32,059 nucleotides of DNA, from NCBI GenBank assembly GCA_028288625.1, contig JAQBNI010000003.1, positions 1 through 32,059 on the forward strand, written 5' to 3'. Shown here in pieces: positions 1 through 7,857 of the stretch; positions within the stretch are counted from its first letter, which is position 1; every line of letters starts with the position of its first letter. The notes below the pieces were generated by a model. That model saw nothing but the letters and a program-made list of their open reading frames with translations, was not told where the DNA came from and searched no databases. The DNA comes from Bacteroidota bacterium. Its GTDB lineage: Bacteria > Bacteroidota > Bacteroidia > Chitinophagales > JADIYW01. Made by a program: the position numbers and the translations under genes.

Positions 1-823
1 TGAAGAAATACCGAATATTATTCGGTATTTCTTCAATGTAATTAAAAACTACTTCTACATTTTCCGGTGGATCTTTCCAAATCTGCGTAGCCGATTTTTC
101 TTCCTTGCCAATAAATGTTCCAATTACTGATTGCGGAAAAAATTTCTTATTCAATATTTTACGGCTGTCTGCAAGCACAAATACGGGTATGTCATAAGTT
201 TTCGCAGCTGCTAATAGCAAGTGTGTCCCGGATTTTGCAATAAAAGTTTCATGCATAATAATATCGCAGCCCATTAAAATAATATCAATCTCGTTAAATA
301 TTTTTCCCATTCCACTTACGTCAATTGCTTTAACGGGAATACCTTTGGATGCAATGATCTTCACCTGTTCTCTTCCCACTTCGCGGGATGTAACAACCTG
401 GATCACTTTGAATTTTTTCTGACTTACATCCAGCAACTCAATAAGAGATTGAATATTGATATCATTGCCATAAAGCAATAATGTCTTATTTTCAAAATCG
501 AAATTATGATTTGCAATTTCTGCAGTTTTCCTGTCTACATTTTTCCATCGCTCATGAAATACTTCCAGCAATTCTTTGATGACGATCGGCTGGTTTTCAG
601 GATCGATCTTTAATAAAAAGTGATTGATATAGTGATTGACAGAACTGATATTCGGCTTTTCTACAATTACTGTACGTAAACCTTTCAGCATTTCCCGCAC
701 GGAATTGGAAACCTTGTTATCAGAGATCAAAGAAATAAGGTTGTTAACCGTCTTCGTGGTGTTTTGCAGTGTTTGCACACTATCAACTAATTTGTTTTCC
801 CGGAATATTTTAAAGATGTCCAT
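1..823 (-). CDS. eIF-2B alpha/beta/delta-like protein (partial, runs off left edge)
   Basis: The reading frame is open from an ATG at 823 down to base 1, about 274 codons, with no stop inside the window. The first ~110 residues look helical. The second half resembles the Rossmann-like domain of the IF-2B family (eIF2B subunits, methylthioribose-1-phosphate isomerase, ribose-1,5-bisphosphate isomerase). The best match is the stretch MGCDIIMHETFIAKSGTH followed by LLLAAAKTYDIPVFVLADS, which parallels the family GADai...NKiGT...A..ygiPfyV motif. The usual Asn-Lys before Gly-Thr is replaced by Ala-Lys-Ser, so catalytic isomerase activity is uncertain. It is the last gene of a leftward run, 24 nt after the peroxiredoxin-like gene. 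A perfect hairpin lies in its last visible codons. Family assignment is fairly sure; the true function is unknown. Confidence 0.75.
   Translation of the reverse strand, partial: MDIFKIFRENKLVDSVQTLQNTTKTVNNLISLISDNKVSNSVREMLKGLRTVIVEKPNISSVNHYINHFLLKIDPENQPIVIKELLEVFHERWKNVDRKTAEIANHNFDFENKTLLLYGNDINIQSLIELLDVSQKKFKVIQVVTSREVGREQVKIIASKGIPVKAIDVSGMGKIFNEIDIILMGCDIIMHETFIAKSGTHLLLAAAKTYDIPVFVLADSRKILNKKFFPQSVIGTFIGKEEKSATQIWKDPPENVEVVFNYIEEIPNNIRYFF
2..34. repeat. Perfect 15-bp inverted repeat (hairpin) at window edge
   Basis: GAAGAAATACCGAAT (2-16), a 3-nt loop ATT, then its exact reverse complement (20-34). It lies in the visible 3' part of the eIF-2B-like reading frame, where both arms are read as codons. 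It could be a terminator overlapping the C-terminus if the stop lies just beyond base 1. It has no visible T-run inside the window. Confidence 0.7.
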
Positions 824-847
824 CGATTATTCTGTAACAATATTATT

Positions 848-1402
848 TCACTTCCATTTTATATTACATCCCATACTTGGAAATTGCGTTACGCTAACAG
901 GAATGCCGTTTAAAATATTATCCAATGCAATGCGTATATCTTTTCCATCAGAGATCGATCCAGATTTCGGTCTCGAATCATCGAGCTGCCCGCGGTACAC
1001 GCATAAAAGATCTTTATCGAAAATACTGAAATCCGGAGTGCACGCCGCATGATAAGCTTTTGCTACTTCCTGCGTCTCATCATACAAATACGGAAAGGGA
1101 TAATTTTCATTCTTCGCATTTTCTTTCATCAGCTCAGGGCTGTCTTCAGGATATTTACTCACATCATTAGAACTGATCGCAATAAATGAAATTCCTTTCG
1201 GCATGTAATCATTTGCCATCGCTACCAATTGCTTATTGACATGCTTTACATAAGGACAATGATTACAGATAAACATAACAACTGTTGCTTTTTCTCCTTT
1301 CAGGTCTTCCAAAGAAAAATACTTACTTGAAACGGTATCGCGCAAGTTGAAATCGGGCGCTTTATAGCCTAATGGGATTCGTATGGTTTCAGTGGCTGAC
1401 AT
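848..1402 (-). CDS. Thioredoxin-fold / peroxiredoxin-like (AhpC/TSA) protein
   Basis: This is a 184-residue cytoplasmic thioredoxin-fold protein with no signal peptide. The fold is marked by GYKAPDFNLRDT (residues 12-23), a beta strand VVMFICNHCPYVKH with redox Cys46 and Cys49 (CNHC in place of the thioredoxin CGPC), then FIAISSND and a YPFPYLYDETQEVAKAYHAACTPDFSIFD segment containing the cis-Pro region. This layout matches the PRX-like1 group of small thioredoxin family proteins common in Bacteroidota. Length is typical. The likely role is thiol reduction or peroxide defence; the substrate is unknown. It lies 64 nt downstream of the P450 gene on the same strand. That spacer holds three GTCAATRG copies, so co-transcription is possible but not shown. 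Confidence 0.85.
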   Translation of the reverse strand: MSATETIRIPLGYKAPDFNLRDTVSSKYFSLEDLKGEKATVVMFICNHCPYVKHVNKQLVAMANDYMPKGISFIAISSNDVSKYPEDSPELMKENAKNENYPFPYLYDETQEVAKAYHAACTPDFSIFDKDLLCVYRGQLDDSRPKSGSISDGKDIRIALDNILNGIPVSVTQFPSMGCNIKWK

Positions 1403-1408
1403 AGAATG

Positions 1409-1438
1409 GTCAATGGTTTATTAGTCAATAGTCAATGG
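1409..1438. repeat. Three short direct repeats GTCAATRG
   Basis: GTCAATGG (1409-1416), GTCAATAG (1424-1431) and GTCAATGG (1431-1438) sit in the P450/peroxiredoxin-like spacer, directly upstream of the peroxiredoxin-like ATG. Such low-complexity runs are common between Bacteroidota genes. A binding site is possible but unsupported. Confidence 0.5.
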
Positions 1439-1466
1439 TAAAATTAGTGCTTTTCAATTTTTCAAT

Positions 1467-2888
1467 TTAAACTCTTTTCCACACTTTTGCATAAATGGGA
1501 TACTTGGGACGAAGGGTCACTAACGGATCCAATTCAGGCACAAAATTCTCATCCACCTCAATATTAAATTTTTGTAATATCATCGCAAGACAAACCTGCA
1601 TTTCCTGGATGGCAAAATTATTTCCAATGCATAATCTTGGTCCGCCACCGAAAGGAAAATAAGAATATTTATGCTTTTCTTTTATATTCTGAATATTGAA
1701 ACGCTCAGGGATAAAATCAAACGGATCGTCCCAGACGGATTCGTCATGATGCACCACATAAATGGGCATGATGACATTTGTATATGTTGGAATTTCATAA
1801 CCATCGATCACATCTTTTTCAATGGTTCTTCTTCCCATGATCCACGCAGGCGGAAAACATCGCATCGATTCATCTACCACCTGTTTTAAATAATGCAAGC
1901 CGCGAATATTTTGTGGTGTCGGCGTTTCACCATTTAAAGTATTCTTAATTTCATCCGTCAAAATTTTTGTTTTGTCCGGATTTTGTGTGAGCAGGAAAAA
2001 AGTCCAGCCCAAAGCAATTTGCGTAGTTTCATGCCCTGCAACAAATATCGTCAGGATCTCATCACGCAATTGCTTATTGCTCATCACTTCCCCGGTTTCT
2101 TCATCGCGTGCTTCCATCAACATACTCAACAGATCCTGGTGCTGTTCTTTTTGTTTTCTTCGTCGTTCTATAATAGAAAAAAACAGTTTATCCATGGAAT
2201 GCAGTACGCGCGATTCTTTAATGTTATGGGGCGTTGGCACCCAATTCGGCAACTGCAACGGGTTATCAATGCGCTTCGTAATGTATTCACTTCCTTCTGA
2301 AACCAGTTTATAAATTGCATCCGTCGTATTATCAATTTCACTGTAAAAAAGCGTACTGTTTACAATATCCAGAGTGAGCTTGTATAATTCTTTTGAAAGA
2401 TTAACGGATTGATCCGTATCTGCGTATTTCTCCAGATTCTGAATACATTTCTCCGTTTGCTCCACCATATTCTGAAACATCAACGCAAGCTTTTCTTTAT
2501 GGAAAGCCGGCTGTGTAAGCCTGCGCTGTCTTTTCCAGAATTCTCCTTCACTCGTCAACAATCCATTCCCTAAAAACAAACGGATGGAATCGTATGCAAA
2601 ACTTTTTGTATAATTTTTGTTGTTGTCAACCAGCACATATTTTATCCAATCCGGATCTGTAAGCACCACCACTTTTCTCGTAGGCACTTTGATACGATAT
2701 ATATTTCCAATTTCTTTTTTCTGCTTTACAAAAAATTTGATCCGCTCTTTACGCAATTGCATCATATTCCCGAAAAAAACATTCAGCGTATCGGGATGCG
2801 GGAGATCTTCGAATTTTTTGGTGGCTAACATACGTGGATATTTCTTGCTGAGTAAGTTACGTGACTTTTCGAAATTTACCTTTAACAT
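1467..2888 (-). CDS. Cytochrome P450
   Basis: This is a 473-residue heme monooxygenase with all family landmarks. They are a C-helix GEFWKRQRRLTQPAFH, the I-helix oxygen-activation motif AGHETT (284-289), ExxR as ESMR (340-343), and the heme loop FPFGGGPRLCIG with proximal Cys420. There is no fused reductase domain and no N-terminal membrane anchor, so it should be soluble and depend on separate redox partners, none of which is in the window. The sequence resembles the bacterial CYP4/CYP102-heme-domain-like clade that hydroxylates fatty acyl or terpenoid substrates; the substrate cannot be read from sequence. The ATG at 2888 is only 3 nt from the divergent mtgA ATG. An in-frame ATG at 2831 would give 454 residues and is a real alternative start. 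Confidence 0.95.
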   Translation of the reverse strand: MLKVNFEKSRNLLSKKYPRMLATKKFEDLPHPDTLNVFFGNMMQLRKERIKFFVKQKKEIGNIYRIKVPTRKVVVLTDPDWIKYVLVDNNKNYTKSFAYDSIRLFLGNGLLTSEGEFWKRQRRLTQPAFHKEKLALMFQNMVEQTEKCIQNLEKYADTDQSVNLSKELYKLTLDIVNSTLFYSEIDNTTDAIYKLVSEGSEYITKRIDNPLQLPNWVPTPHNIKESRVLHSMDKLFFSIIERRRKQKEQHQDLLSMLMEARDEETGEVMSNKQLRDEILTIFVAGHETTQIALGWTFFLLTQNPDKTKILTDEIKNTLNGETPTPQNIRGLHYLKQVVDESMRCFPPAWIMGRRTIEKDVIDGYEIPTYTNVIMPIYVVHHDESVWDDPFDFIPERFNIQNIKEKHKYSYFPFGGGPRLCIGNNFAIQEMQVCLAMILQKFNIEVDENFVPELDPLVTLRPKYPIYAKVWKRV

Positions 2889-2891
2889 AAG

Positions 2892-3596
2892 ATGAAAAAT
2901 GCCGGCAAAACACTATGGAAATGGATAAAGCGATTGATTGTCGGTTTTTTTGTACTTAGTATTCTTTCCACTATTTTATTCAGATTTATACCAATACCTG
3001 TCACACCATTGATGCTGATGCGTTGCGTGGAACAGATGGTAAACGGTGAAGCACCTAAAATCAAGAAGGATTGGGTGAGCTTAAAAGAAATGTCGCCCAA
3101 TCTCGTACTTGCGGTGATCTGTTCGGAAGACCAGAAATTTTCAGAACACTTTGGATTTGATTTTGAGGCAATAGAAAAAGTGTCAAAGCAAAATGACAGA
3201 TTAAAGAAAAGAGGGAAACCGATAAAGGGCGCAAGTACGATCAGCCAGCAATGTGCGAAGAATGTTTTTTTATTTCCACAGCGAAGTTATATACGCAAAG
3301 CATTTGAAGTTTATTTTACATTTTTAATAGAAATATTCTGGAGCAAGAAAAGGATCATGGAAGTGTATTTAAATGTAATTGAAATGGGTGATGGTATTTA
3401 CGGCGCGCAGGCTGCAGCGAAGACCTATTTTACCACCGATGCTGAGAATTTGACTGCTGCTGAAGCGGCTTTAATTGCTGCGGTTCTCCCTAATCCGCGA
3501 AAGTGGAGTCCGGCGCATCCATCCGGATATATTGTAAAAAGAAAAAACTGGATATTGCGGCAGATGGGACATTTGCGTGGTACTATACAGTTATAA
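2892..3596 (+). CDS. mtgA: Monofunctional biosynthetic peptidoglycan transglycosylase
   Basis: This 234-residue GT51 enzyme polymerises lipid II into glycan strands on the periplasmic face of the inner membrane. One N-terminal membrane helix (residues ~12-32) is followed by the GT51 motifs in order. They are SEDQKFSEHFGFD with catalytic Glu79, KGASTISQQCAKNVFL (112-127) and KKRIMEVYLNVIEMGDGIYGAQAAAKTYF (152-180). There is no transpeptidase domain, which separates it from bifunctional PBP1-type enzymes, and the length is normal for MtgA. The start is fixed by the membrane helix that follows directly. Its promoter must lie inside the 5' codons of the divergent P450 gene; a near-consensus TACCTTTA at 2877-2884 is the best candidate. 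Confidence 0.95.
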   Translation: MKNAGKTLWKWIKRLIVGFFVLSILSTILFRFIPIPVTPLMLMRCVEQMVNGEAPKIKKDWVSLKEMSPNLVLAVICSEDQKFSEHFGFDFEAIEKVSKQNDRLKKRGKPIKGASTISQQCAKNVFLFPQRSYIRKAFEVYFTFLIEIFWSKKRIMEVYLNVIEMGDGIYGAQAAAKTYFTTDAENLTAAEAALIAAVLPNPRKWSPAHPSGYIVKRKNWILRQMGHLRGTIQL

Positions 3597-3677
3597 TGAT
3601 GAATGTTGAATGAAATTGGTAATGAAATAATAAAATAATAAATCTCAGGTTAATAATTCCTGATAACTAATAACTTT

Positions 3678-3685
3678 TACCTTTG
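3678..3685 (+). promoter_or_regulatory. Putative -7 promoter element TACCTTTG
   Basis: Exact match to the Bacteroidota -7 consensus TAnnTTTG, 19 nt before the ATG at 3705. No clear TTTG is seen at the -33 position. Confidence 0.5.
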
Positions 3686-3704
3686 ACACTGAAAATTTGA
3701 ATTG

Positions 3705-4082
3705 ATGAAATCCTTAATTTTTGCTGTCATACTGTTGCTATCATTTACGCTTCATGCCGGCGATGTGTATCTCTGTAAATCTTATTCTGCAAAAGGCGGA
3801 CCGCAGGGTGTAAGAGATCACTGGAAAGCAAAAACAGACAAGATCTGCATAGCTTACCATCATGATAAATATTATACAGATACGGCGACCTATAAACTAA
3901 GTATTGCCAAACGCGTGGAAAAGTACTATTTCGCTCGCTTTATTAATAAGGAAGTGAAAGTAACCAAGGGCACTAACTGGACGGTGGCATATTATAAAAT
4001 ACAGGAACCCGGTGATTATGTGATCTCTATTATAGACAACCATGGATATATCCTCGGAGAAAGTTATTGCGTTGTGAAGTAA
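3705..4082 (+). CDS. Small secreted protein of unknown function
   Basis: A 125-residue protein whose first ~19 residues form a clean Sec signal peptide (MKSLIFAVILLLSFTLHAG), with no lipobox. The mature part is basic and rich in Tyr and Lys. It has Cys near the start (LCKSY), in the middle (KICIAY) and near the end (SYCVVK), so a disulfide is possible. Beta-rich segments such as KVTKGTNWTVAYYKIQEPGDYVISIIDNHGYILG suggest a small beta-sandwich. I recognise no family. A TTG one codon upstream (3702) could also start it, but ATG 3705 is preferred because the promoter -7 box sits 19 nt upstream. It stands alone between mtgA and the sulfotransferase, each with its own spacer. Confidence 0.75.
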   Translation: MKSLIFAVILLLSFTLHAGDVYLCKSYSAKGGPQGVRDHWKAKTDKICIAYHHDKYYTDTATYKLSIAKRVEKYYFARFINKEVKVTKGTNWTVAYYKIQEPGDYVISIIDNHGYILGESYCVVK

Positions 4083-4131
4083 CTGTTTCTTCGTAACACT
4101 ATTTAGCTATTATATTTTAAGTGAATAATGC

Positions 4132-4139
4132 TATTTTTG
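4132..4139 (+). promoter_or_regulatory. Putative -7 promoter element TATTTTTG
   Basis: Exact TAnnTTTG match 16 nt upstream of the sulfotransferase ATG at 4156, in a short AT-rich spacer. The -33 element is not obvious. Confidence 0.5.
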
Positions 4140-4155
4140 CATTTCGCTCCTAAAA

Positions 4156-5307
4156 ATGAATTTCATTGACGCCTCTGTATACTATTCACGCCTTCGGACA
4201 CATTTCCGTTTTCTCTACCTGCATTGCATAAAATACTTTACTATCCGCCGTTTCTTTATCGGCATTCTTTATTTTATATCGGTAACTATCGTGGGTCTTA
4301 TAAACAGTTTGTCAAGATTGCTGGATGAGCTCATTTTTCCCAATTATAAAAAAATAATTGTAAAGCAGCCGGTTTTCATCATTAGTAACCCAAGAAGCGG
4401 AAGTACATTTTTACATCGTTTAATGTGTGTTGATGATGATAAGTTTGTTTCTAATTTACTTTACCAGACCACTTTTCCTTCTATTACGTTTTACAGGATG
4501 ATACAATTCTTCAGCAGCATTGATCATCGCATTGGCAAACCGCTTCACAGGATCGTGGATTTTATAAATGCAAGAATGTTTGGCGGGTGGGATGATATTC
4601 ATGCAACAGGTTTTAATAAATCTGAAGAAGATGAAGGTTTACATTTTTTATCCGGCATATCACCGAGTGTGGGTTTGGTTACACCATTTTTAAAAGAGTT
4701 CAGGGAATTGTATATCCCGGATAAGCTGGATGAAGACGCAAAAAAAAATATCAAAAAATTTTATAAAACTACGATCCAAAGATGGATGTATGCATTGGGC
4801 AGCGATAAGATCTTTCTGGCAAAAACAGTAATGAGCTCGGGAAGACTTGAAATTTTGCACGAGTTGTTTCCGGATGTAAAGATCGTATTTCTCATTCGCA
4901 ACCCTTACCAGGCAATACCATCGTTTACTTCAATGTTTGCTGAGCCCTGGAGTGTGTTGCATCCCGATATTCCTACAAAGTCTGAAGCTTATCGCGAATG
5001 GGGTGAAGTGGGTATAGCATATTATAAATATTTCAATGAGCAGAAAGCTAATTTCTCAAAAGAAAACCTGGTTACTATTCTATATTCCGATCTCGTTTCA
5101 GAACCAAAAGAAACTGTACTACATATTTATGAACAGCTAAAACTGGAAGTTACTCCTGCCCTGTTAAAGCGTCTCGACAAAGAAACGATGAAGGCTGAAA
5201 CTTATAGCAGCAAGCATAGTTACACATTGGAAGAATACGGCTTTGATAAAGACCATATTTATAATGAGCTGAAATTTATCTTTGATGAATTTGGGTTTGA
5301 GAAATGA
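4156..5307 (+). CDS. Sulfotransferase family protein
   Basis: This 383-residue protein resembles PAPS-dependent sulfotransferases (Sulfotransfer_3 type). The 5'-phosphosulfate-binding loop is FIISNPRSGSTFLHRLM (Arg80-Ser-Gly-Ser-Thr), and the 3'-phosphate-binding segment is KIVFLIRNPYQAIPSF around Arg248. FLAKTVMSSGRLEIL supplies a substrate-side Lys223. A hydrophobic stretch at residues ~34-52 may anchor it to the membrane. The sulfate acceptor is unknown; a lipid or glycan is plausible given the cell-surface genes upstream. Its TGA stop abuts the holA stop codon exactly (5307/5308), so the two genes converge with no spacer. Family assignment is firm, substrate open. Confidence 0.88.
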   Translation: MNFIDASVYYSRLRTHFRFLYLHCIKYFTIRRFFIGILYFISVTIVGLINSLSRLLDELIFPNYKKIIVKQPVFIISNPRSGSTFLHRLMCVDDDKFVSNLLYQTTFPSITFYRMIQFFSSIDHRIGKPLHRIVDFINARMFGGWDDIHATGFNKSEEDEGLHFLSGISPSVGLVTPFLKEFRELYIPDKLDEDAKKNIKKFYKTTIQRWMYALGSDKIFLAKTVMSSGRLEILHELFPDVKIVFLIRNPYQAIPSFTSMFAEPWSVLHPDIPTKSEAYREWGEVGIAYYKYFNEQKANFSKENLVTILYSDLVSEPKETVLHIYEQLKLEVTPALLKRLDKETMKAETYSSKHSYTLEEYGFDKDHIYNELKFIFDEFGFEK

Positions 5308-6318
5308 TCATTTTATGATGCGTACAACTAATTCTTTCAGCAGATCTGTATCTGAATTGTTTGCTGTTGCGTATAGTCCTTTTGCTTTTGCGTCGTATTC
5401 ACATAATAGCTGTATGATCTCGTTTGTTTTTTCTGCCGAATAATACCGCGTTCCTGTTTTTAGATCGTCCGGCATCCAACCGCCTTTAAAACCCATCGCT
5501 TCAGAAGCTGTTTTTATATCGCGGGTACTGTGGATCACAAACAGTTTGCTGAAATGATTATATAAGAAAGCCAATATCTGAATGAGCGGCCCGGCTTTAG
5601 GATTTTTTTCAAAATATAAAACCATCTTCATCGCTTTTGAAAAATCTTTCGTGATGACTGCTTTATTAAATTCAGTAACATTATATTCTTTTGAAATACC
5701 GATATATTTTTCAATGATCTCGAGGGAAATCTCCGCATTATCACCAAGCATCACGGATAACTTATCAATTTCTTTTGCAATTCGCGACAGATCATTTCCA
5801 AGATTTTCCGCAATTACCTGTGCAGCTTCATTGCTGATCTTAAAATTTCTTTTGGTTACATAACCGGTGATCCATTCCGGTATGCTTTCATCCGCATATT
5901 TTTTAGATTCAAAATAGACACTTTGCTTTTCAATCGTCTTCGCAATCTTCGTGCGCTTATCGAGTGTTTTATTCTTGTGAGCAAAAACAAGAATTGTAGA
6001 TGCAACAGGTTTCTCAAAATATTTTTCAAATACTTCCCAGTCCTTTGCCTTAAAATCCTGAGCTTCACGCACCACTACTAAACGCCGGTCTGCAAACGTT
6101 GGATATTGCTTTGCGTCATTCAGCACGCTCACCGCATCCGCATCCTTCCCGTAAAACATGGAGTAATTAAAATCTTTTTCATGCGGTTGCAATGCATTAT
6201 CGGATATAAAATTTTCTATTAAATCTATGTAATAGCTTTCTTCACCACACAAAAAATATAATGGCTCAAATTTCTTTGCCTGTAAATTTTTCCATATGGT
6301 AGGTAGCGTGGTTGCCAA
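5308..6318 (-). CDS. holA: DNA polymerase III subunit delta
   Basis: This is the clamp-loader delta subunit, which opens the beta sliding clamp during replication. The 336-residue product has the HolA pattern. An N-terminal EPLYFLCGEESYYIDLIENF leads into a RecA-like domain with the DRRLVVVREAQDF and STILVFAHKNKTLDKRTK segments. The EWITGYVTKRNFKISNEAAQVIAENLGNDLSRIAKEIDKL region follows, then a C-terminal collar domain ending DTDLLKELVVRII. There is no ATG in the first ~50 codons, and the frame upstream is open into glmM without an ATG. The TTG at 6318 (reading LATTLPTIWKNLQ) is therefore the likely start, which places the conserved block at its usual distance from the N-terminus. It lies 46 nt after glmM on the same strand. 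Confidence 0.93.
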   Translation of the reverse strand: MATTLPTIWKNLQAKKFEPLYFLCGEESYYIDLIENFISDNALQPHEKDFNYSMFYGKDADAVSVLNDAKQYPTFADRRLVVVREAQDFKAKDWEVFEKYFEKPVASTILVFAHKNKTLDKRTKIAKTIEKQSVYFESKKYADESIPEWITGYVTKRNFKISNEAAQVIAENLGNDLSRIAKEIDKLSVMLGDNAEISLEIIEKYIGISKEYNVTEFNKAVITKDFSKAMKMVLYFEKNPKAGPLIQILAFLYNHFSKLFVIHSTRDIKTASEAMGFKGGWMPDDLKTGTRYYSAEKTNEIIQLLCEYDAKAKGLYATANNSDTDLLKELVVRIIK

Positions 6319-6364
6319 TGTAGGTATAAATGATAAGGTAAGAAATAAGTTGATTACTTCTAAT

Positions 6365-7747
6365 TTATTTTGTATTCAGGATTTCTGTAATATCATTCTG
6401 CATTTTTTTTGCAATATTATTCGCGGTTTTTTCGGTAGAGCTTTCTGCAAAAATGCGGATGATCGGCTCCGTATTTGAGCCACGTAAATGCACCCAATCC
6501 TGATCGATATCTATTCGCAATCCATCTATCGTGTTTTGCGGATACTTTGAATATTTTTCTTTTATTTTTCCAATGATATCTGCAAGATCAATTCCTTCTT
6601 CGATCTGAATTTTATTTTTTGAAATCACGTATTTAGGATACACGGATCTTAATGCATGCGTACTTTTATTTGATGTGGCAAGGTGAGATAAAAACAATGC
6701 TATGCCAACAAGGGCATCGCGTCCGTAATGTAATTCGGGATAGATGACTCCGCCATTTCCTTCGCCGCCGATCACAGCATTTACTTCCTTCATTTTTTCC
6801 ACTACGTTTACTTCTCCCACTGCAGAAGCAAAATACTGCCCTTTATGCTTTTCCGTAATGTCTCTTAAAGCTTTTGTAGAAGATAAATTTGAAACCGTAT
6901 TTCCTTTTTTGTGAGATAAAACATAATCAGCGACTGACACCAGCGTATATTCTTCGCCGAAAGGAATTCCCTGCTCATCAACCAATGCCAGGCGATCCAC
7001 ATCAGGATCAACTGCAATACCGAGATGTGCTTTGTGTTCTTTTACCCACGCACACAAATTCGATAAATTTTCAGGGAGCGGTTCCGGGTTGTGCGCAAAT
7101 TTTCCGGTGGGTTCGCAAAATAATTCTACTACATCTGTCACTCCCAATGCTTTTAATAATTTTGGCACTGCAATTCCACCCACACTATTTACGGCATCTA
7201 CAACGATCTTAAATTTTTTAGCTTTGATTGCAGCTACATTTACAAAAGGAATTTCAAGAATTTTTTCGATATGGTGAGATAAATAATCCTTTTGAGTGAT
7301 ATGCCCTAAGTGGTCAACATCCACAAAATCAAATTTACCGGATGCCGCGCGTTTTAATACATCCTGACCAACCTGGTCAGAAATAAATTCACCTTTATTG
7401 TTTAATAATTTTAATGCGTTCCATTGTTTTGGATTATGACTTGCAGTAATAATAATTCCTCCGTCTGCCTTTTCTGCTGTTACCGCCATTTCCACAGTCG
7501 GTGTTGTTGCTAAGCCAATATCAATAACATCCAATCCGATACCCAGCAGATTTCCTACAACAATATGATGTACCATATCACCTGAAATGCGTGCATCTCT
7601 ACCAACAACAATTTTCTTAGCATCTTTTTGTTTAAGAATGATGCCGAAAGCCAGCGTAAATTTTGCAATATCAATCGGAGTTAACGCATCACCGGGTTTA
7701 CCGCCGATCGTTCCCCTTATCCCGGATATAGATTTTATTAATGACAA
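6365..7747 (-). CDS. glmM: Phosphoglucosamine mutase / phosphohexomutase
   Basis: This 460-residue alpha-D-phosphohexomutase probably converts glucosamine-6-phosphate to glucosamine-1-phosphate for peptidoglycan precursors. Motifs in order are the phosphoserine loop TASHNPKQWNALK with Ser103, the metal-binding DPDVDR (247-252), the sugar-binding GEGNGG (328-333), and the C-terminal phosphate-binding RGSNTEPIIRIFAES. The opening SLIKSISGIRGTIGG matches what I recall of Bacteroidota members, which places the start at a TTG (7747); no ATG is available nearby. A -7 box lies 20 nt upstream of this TTG, supporting it. A phosphomannomutase or phosphoglucomutase role cannot be fully excluded, because these families share motifs. 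Confidence 0.9.
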   Translation of the reverse strand: MSLIKSISGIRGTIGGKPGDALTPIDIAKFTLAFGIILKQKDAKKIVVGRDARISGDMVHHIVVGNLLGIGLDVIDIGLATTPTVEMAVTAEKADGGIIITASHNPKQWNALKLLNNKGEFISDQVGQDVLKRAASGKFDFVDVDHLGHITQKDYLSHHIEKILEIPFVNVAAIKAKKFKIVVDAVNSVGGIAVPKLLKALGVTDVVELFCEPTGKFAHNPEPLPENLSNLCAWVKEHKAHLGIAVDPDVDRLALVDEQGIPFGEEYTLVSVADYVLSHKKGNTVSNLSSTKALRDITEKHKGQYFASAVGEVNVVEKMKEVNAVIGGEGNGGVIYPELHYGRDALVGIALFLSHLATSNKSTHALRSVYPKYVISKNKIQIEEGIDLADIIGKIKEKYSKYPQNTIDGLRIDIDQDWVHLRGSNTEPIIRIFAESSTEKTANNIAKKMQNDITEILNTK

Positions 7748-7767
7748 AGTATAAAAATTTAGAGAAG

Positions 7768-7775
7768 CAAATGTA
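7768..7775 (-). promoter_or_regulatory. Putative -7 promoter element TACATTTG for glmM
   Basis: Exact TAnnTTTG match on the minus strand, 20 nt upstream of the TTG proposed as the glmM start. The position supports that start and suggests a very short leader. Confidence 0.5.
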
Positions 7776-7857
7776 GGAATAATACGTTATGACTAAGCAT
7801 AAACATTCCAACAGTTGTTAAAATAATTTTCAGAAAAACCAGGAAGATAATAAATGT

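Noticed and set aside
636-1052. Plus-strand open frame of 138 codons
   Set aside because: It overlaps the eIF-2B-like and peroxiredoxin-like genes antisense, has no recognisable motif, and is a shadow of them.
1972-2313. Two plus-strand open frames inside the P450 gene
   Set aside because: Both are antisense to the conserved AGHETT-containing region; composition follows the P450 codons.
3649-3667. Weak inverted repeat TCAGG...CCTGA before the small secreted gene
   Set aside because: Arms of five bases with a 9-nt loop and no T-run; too weak to call in AT-rich DNA.
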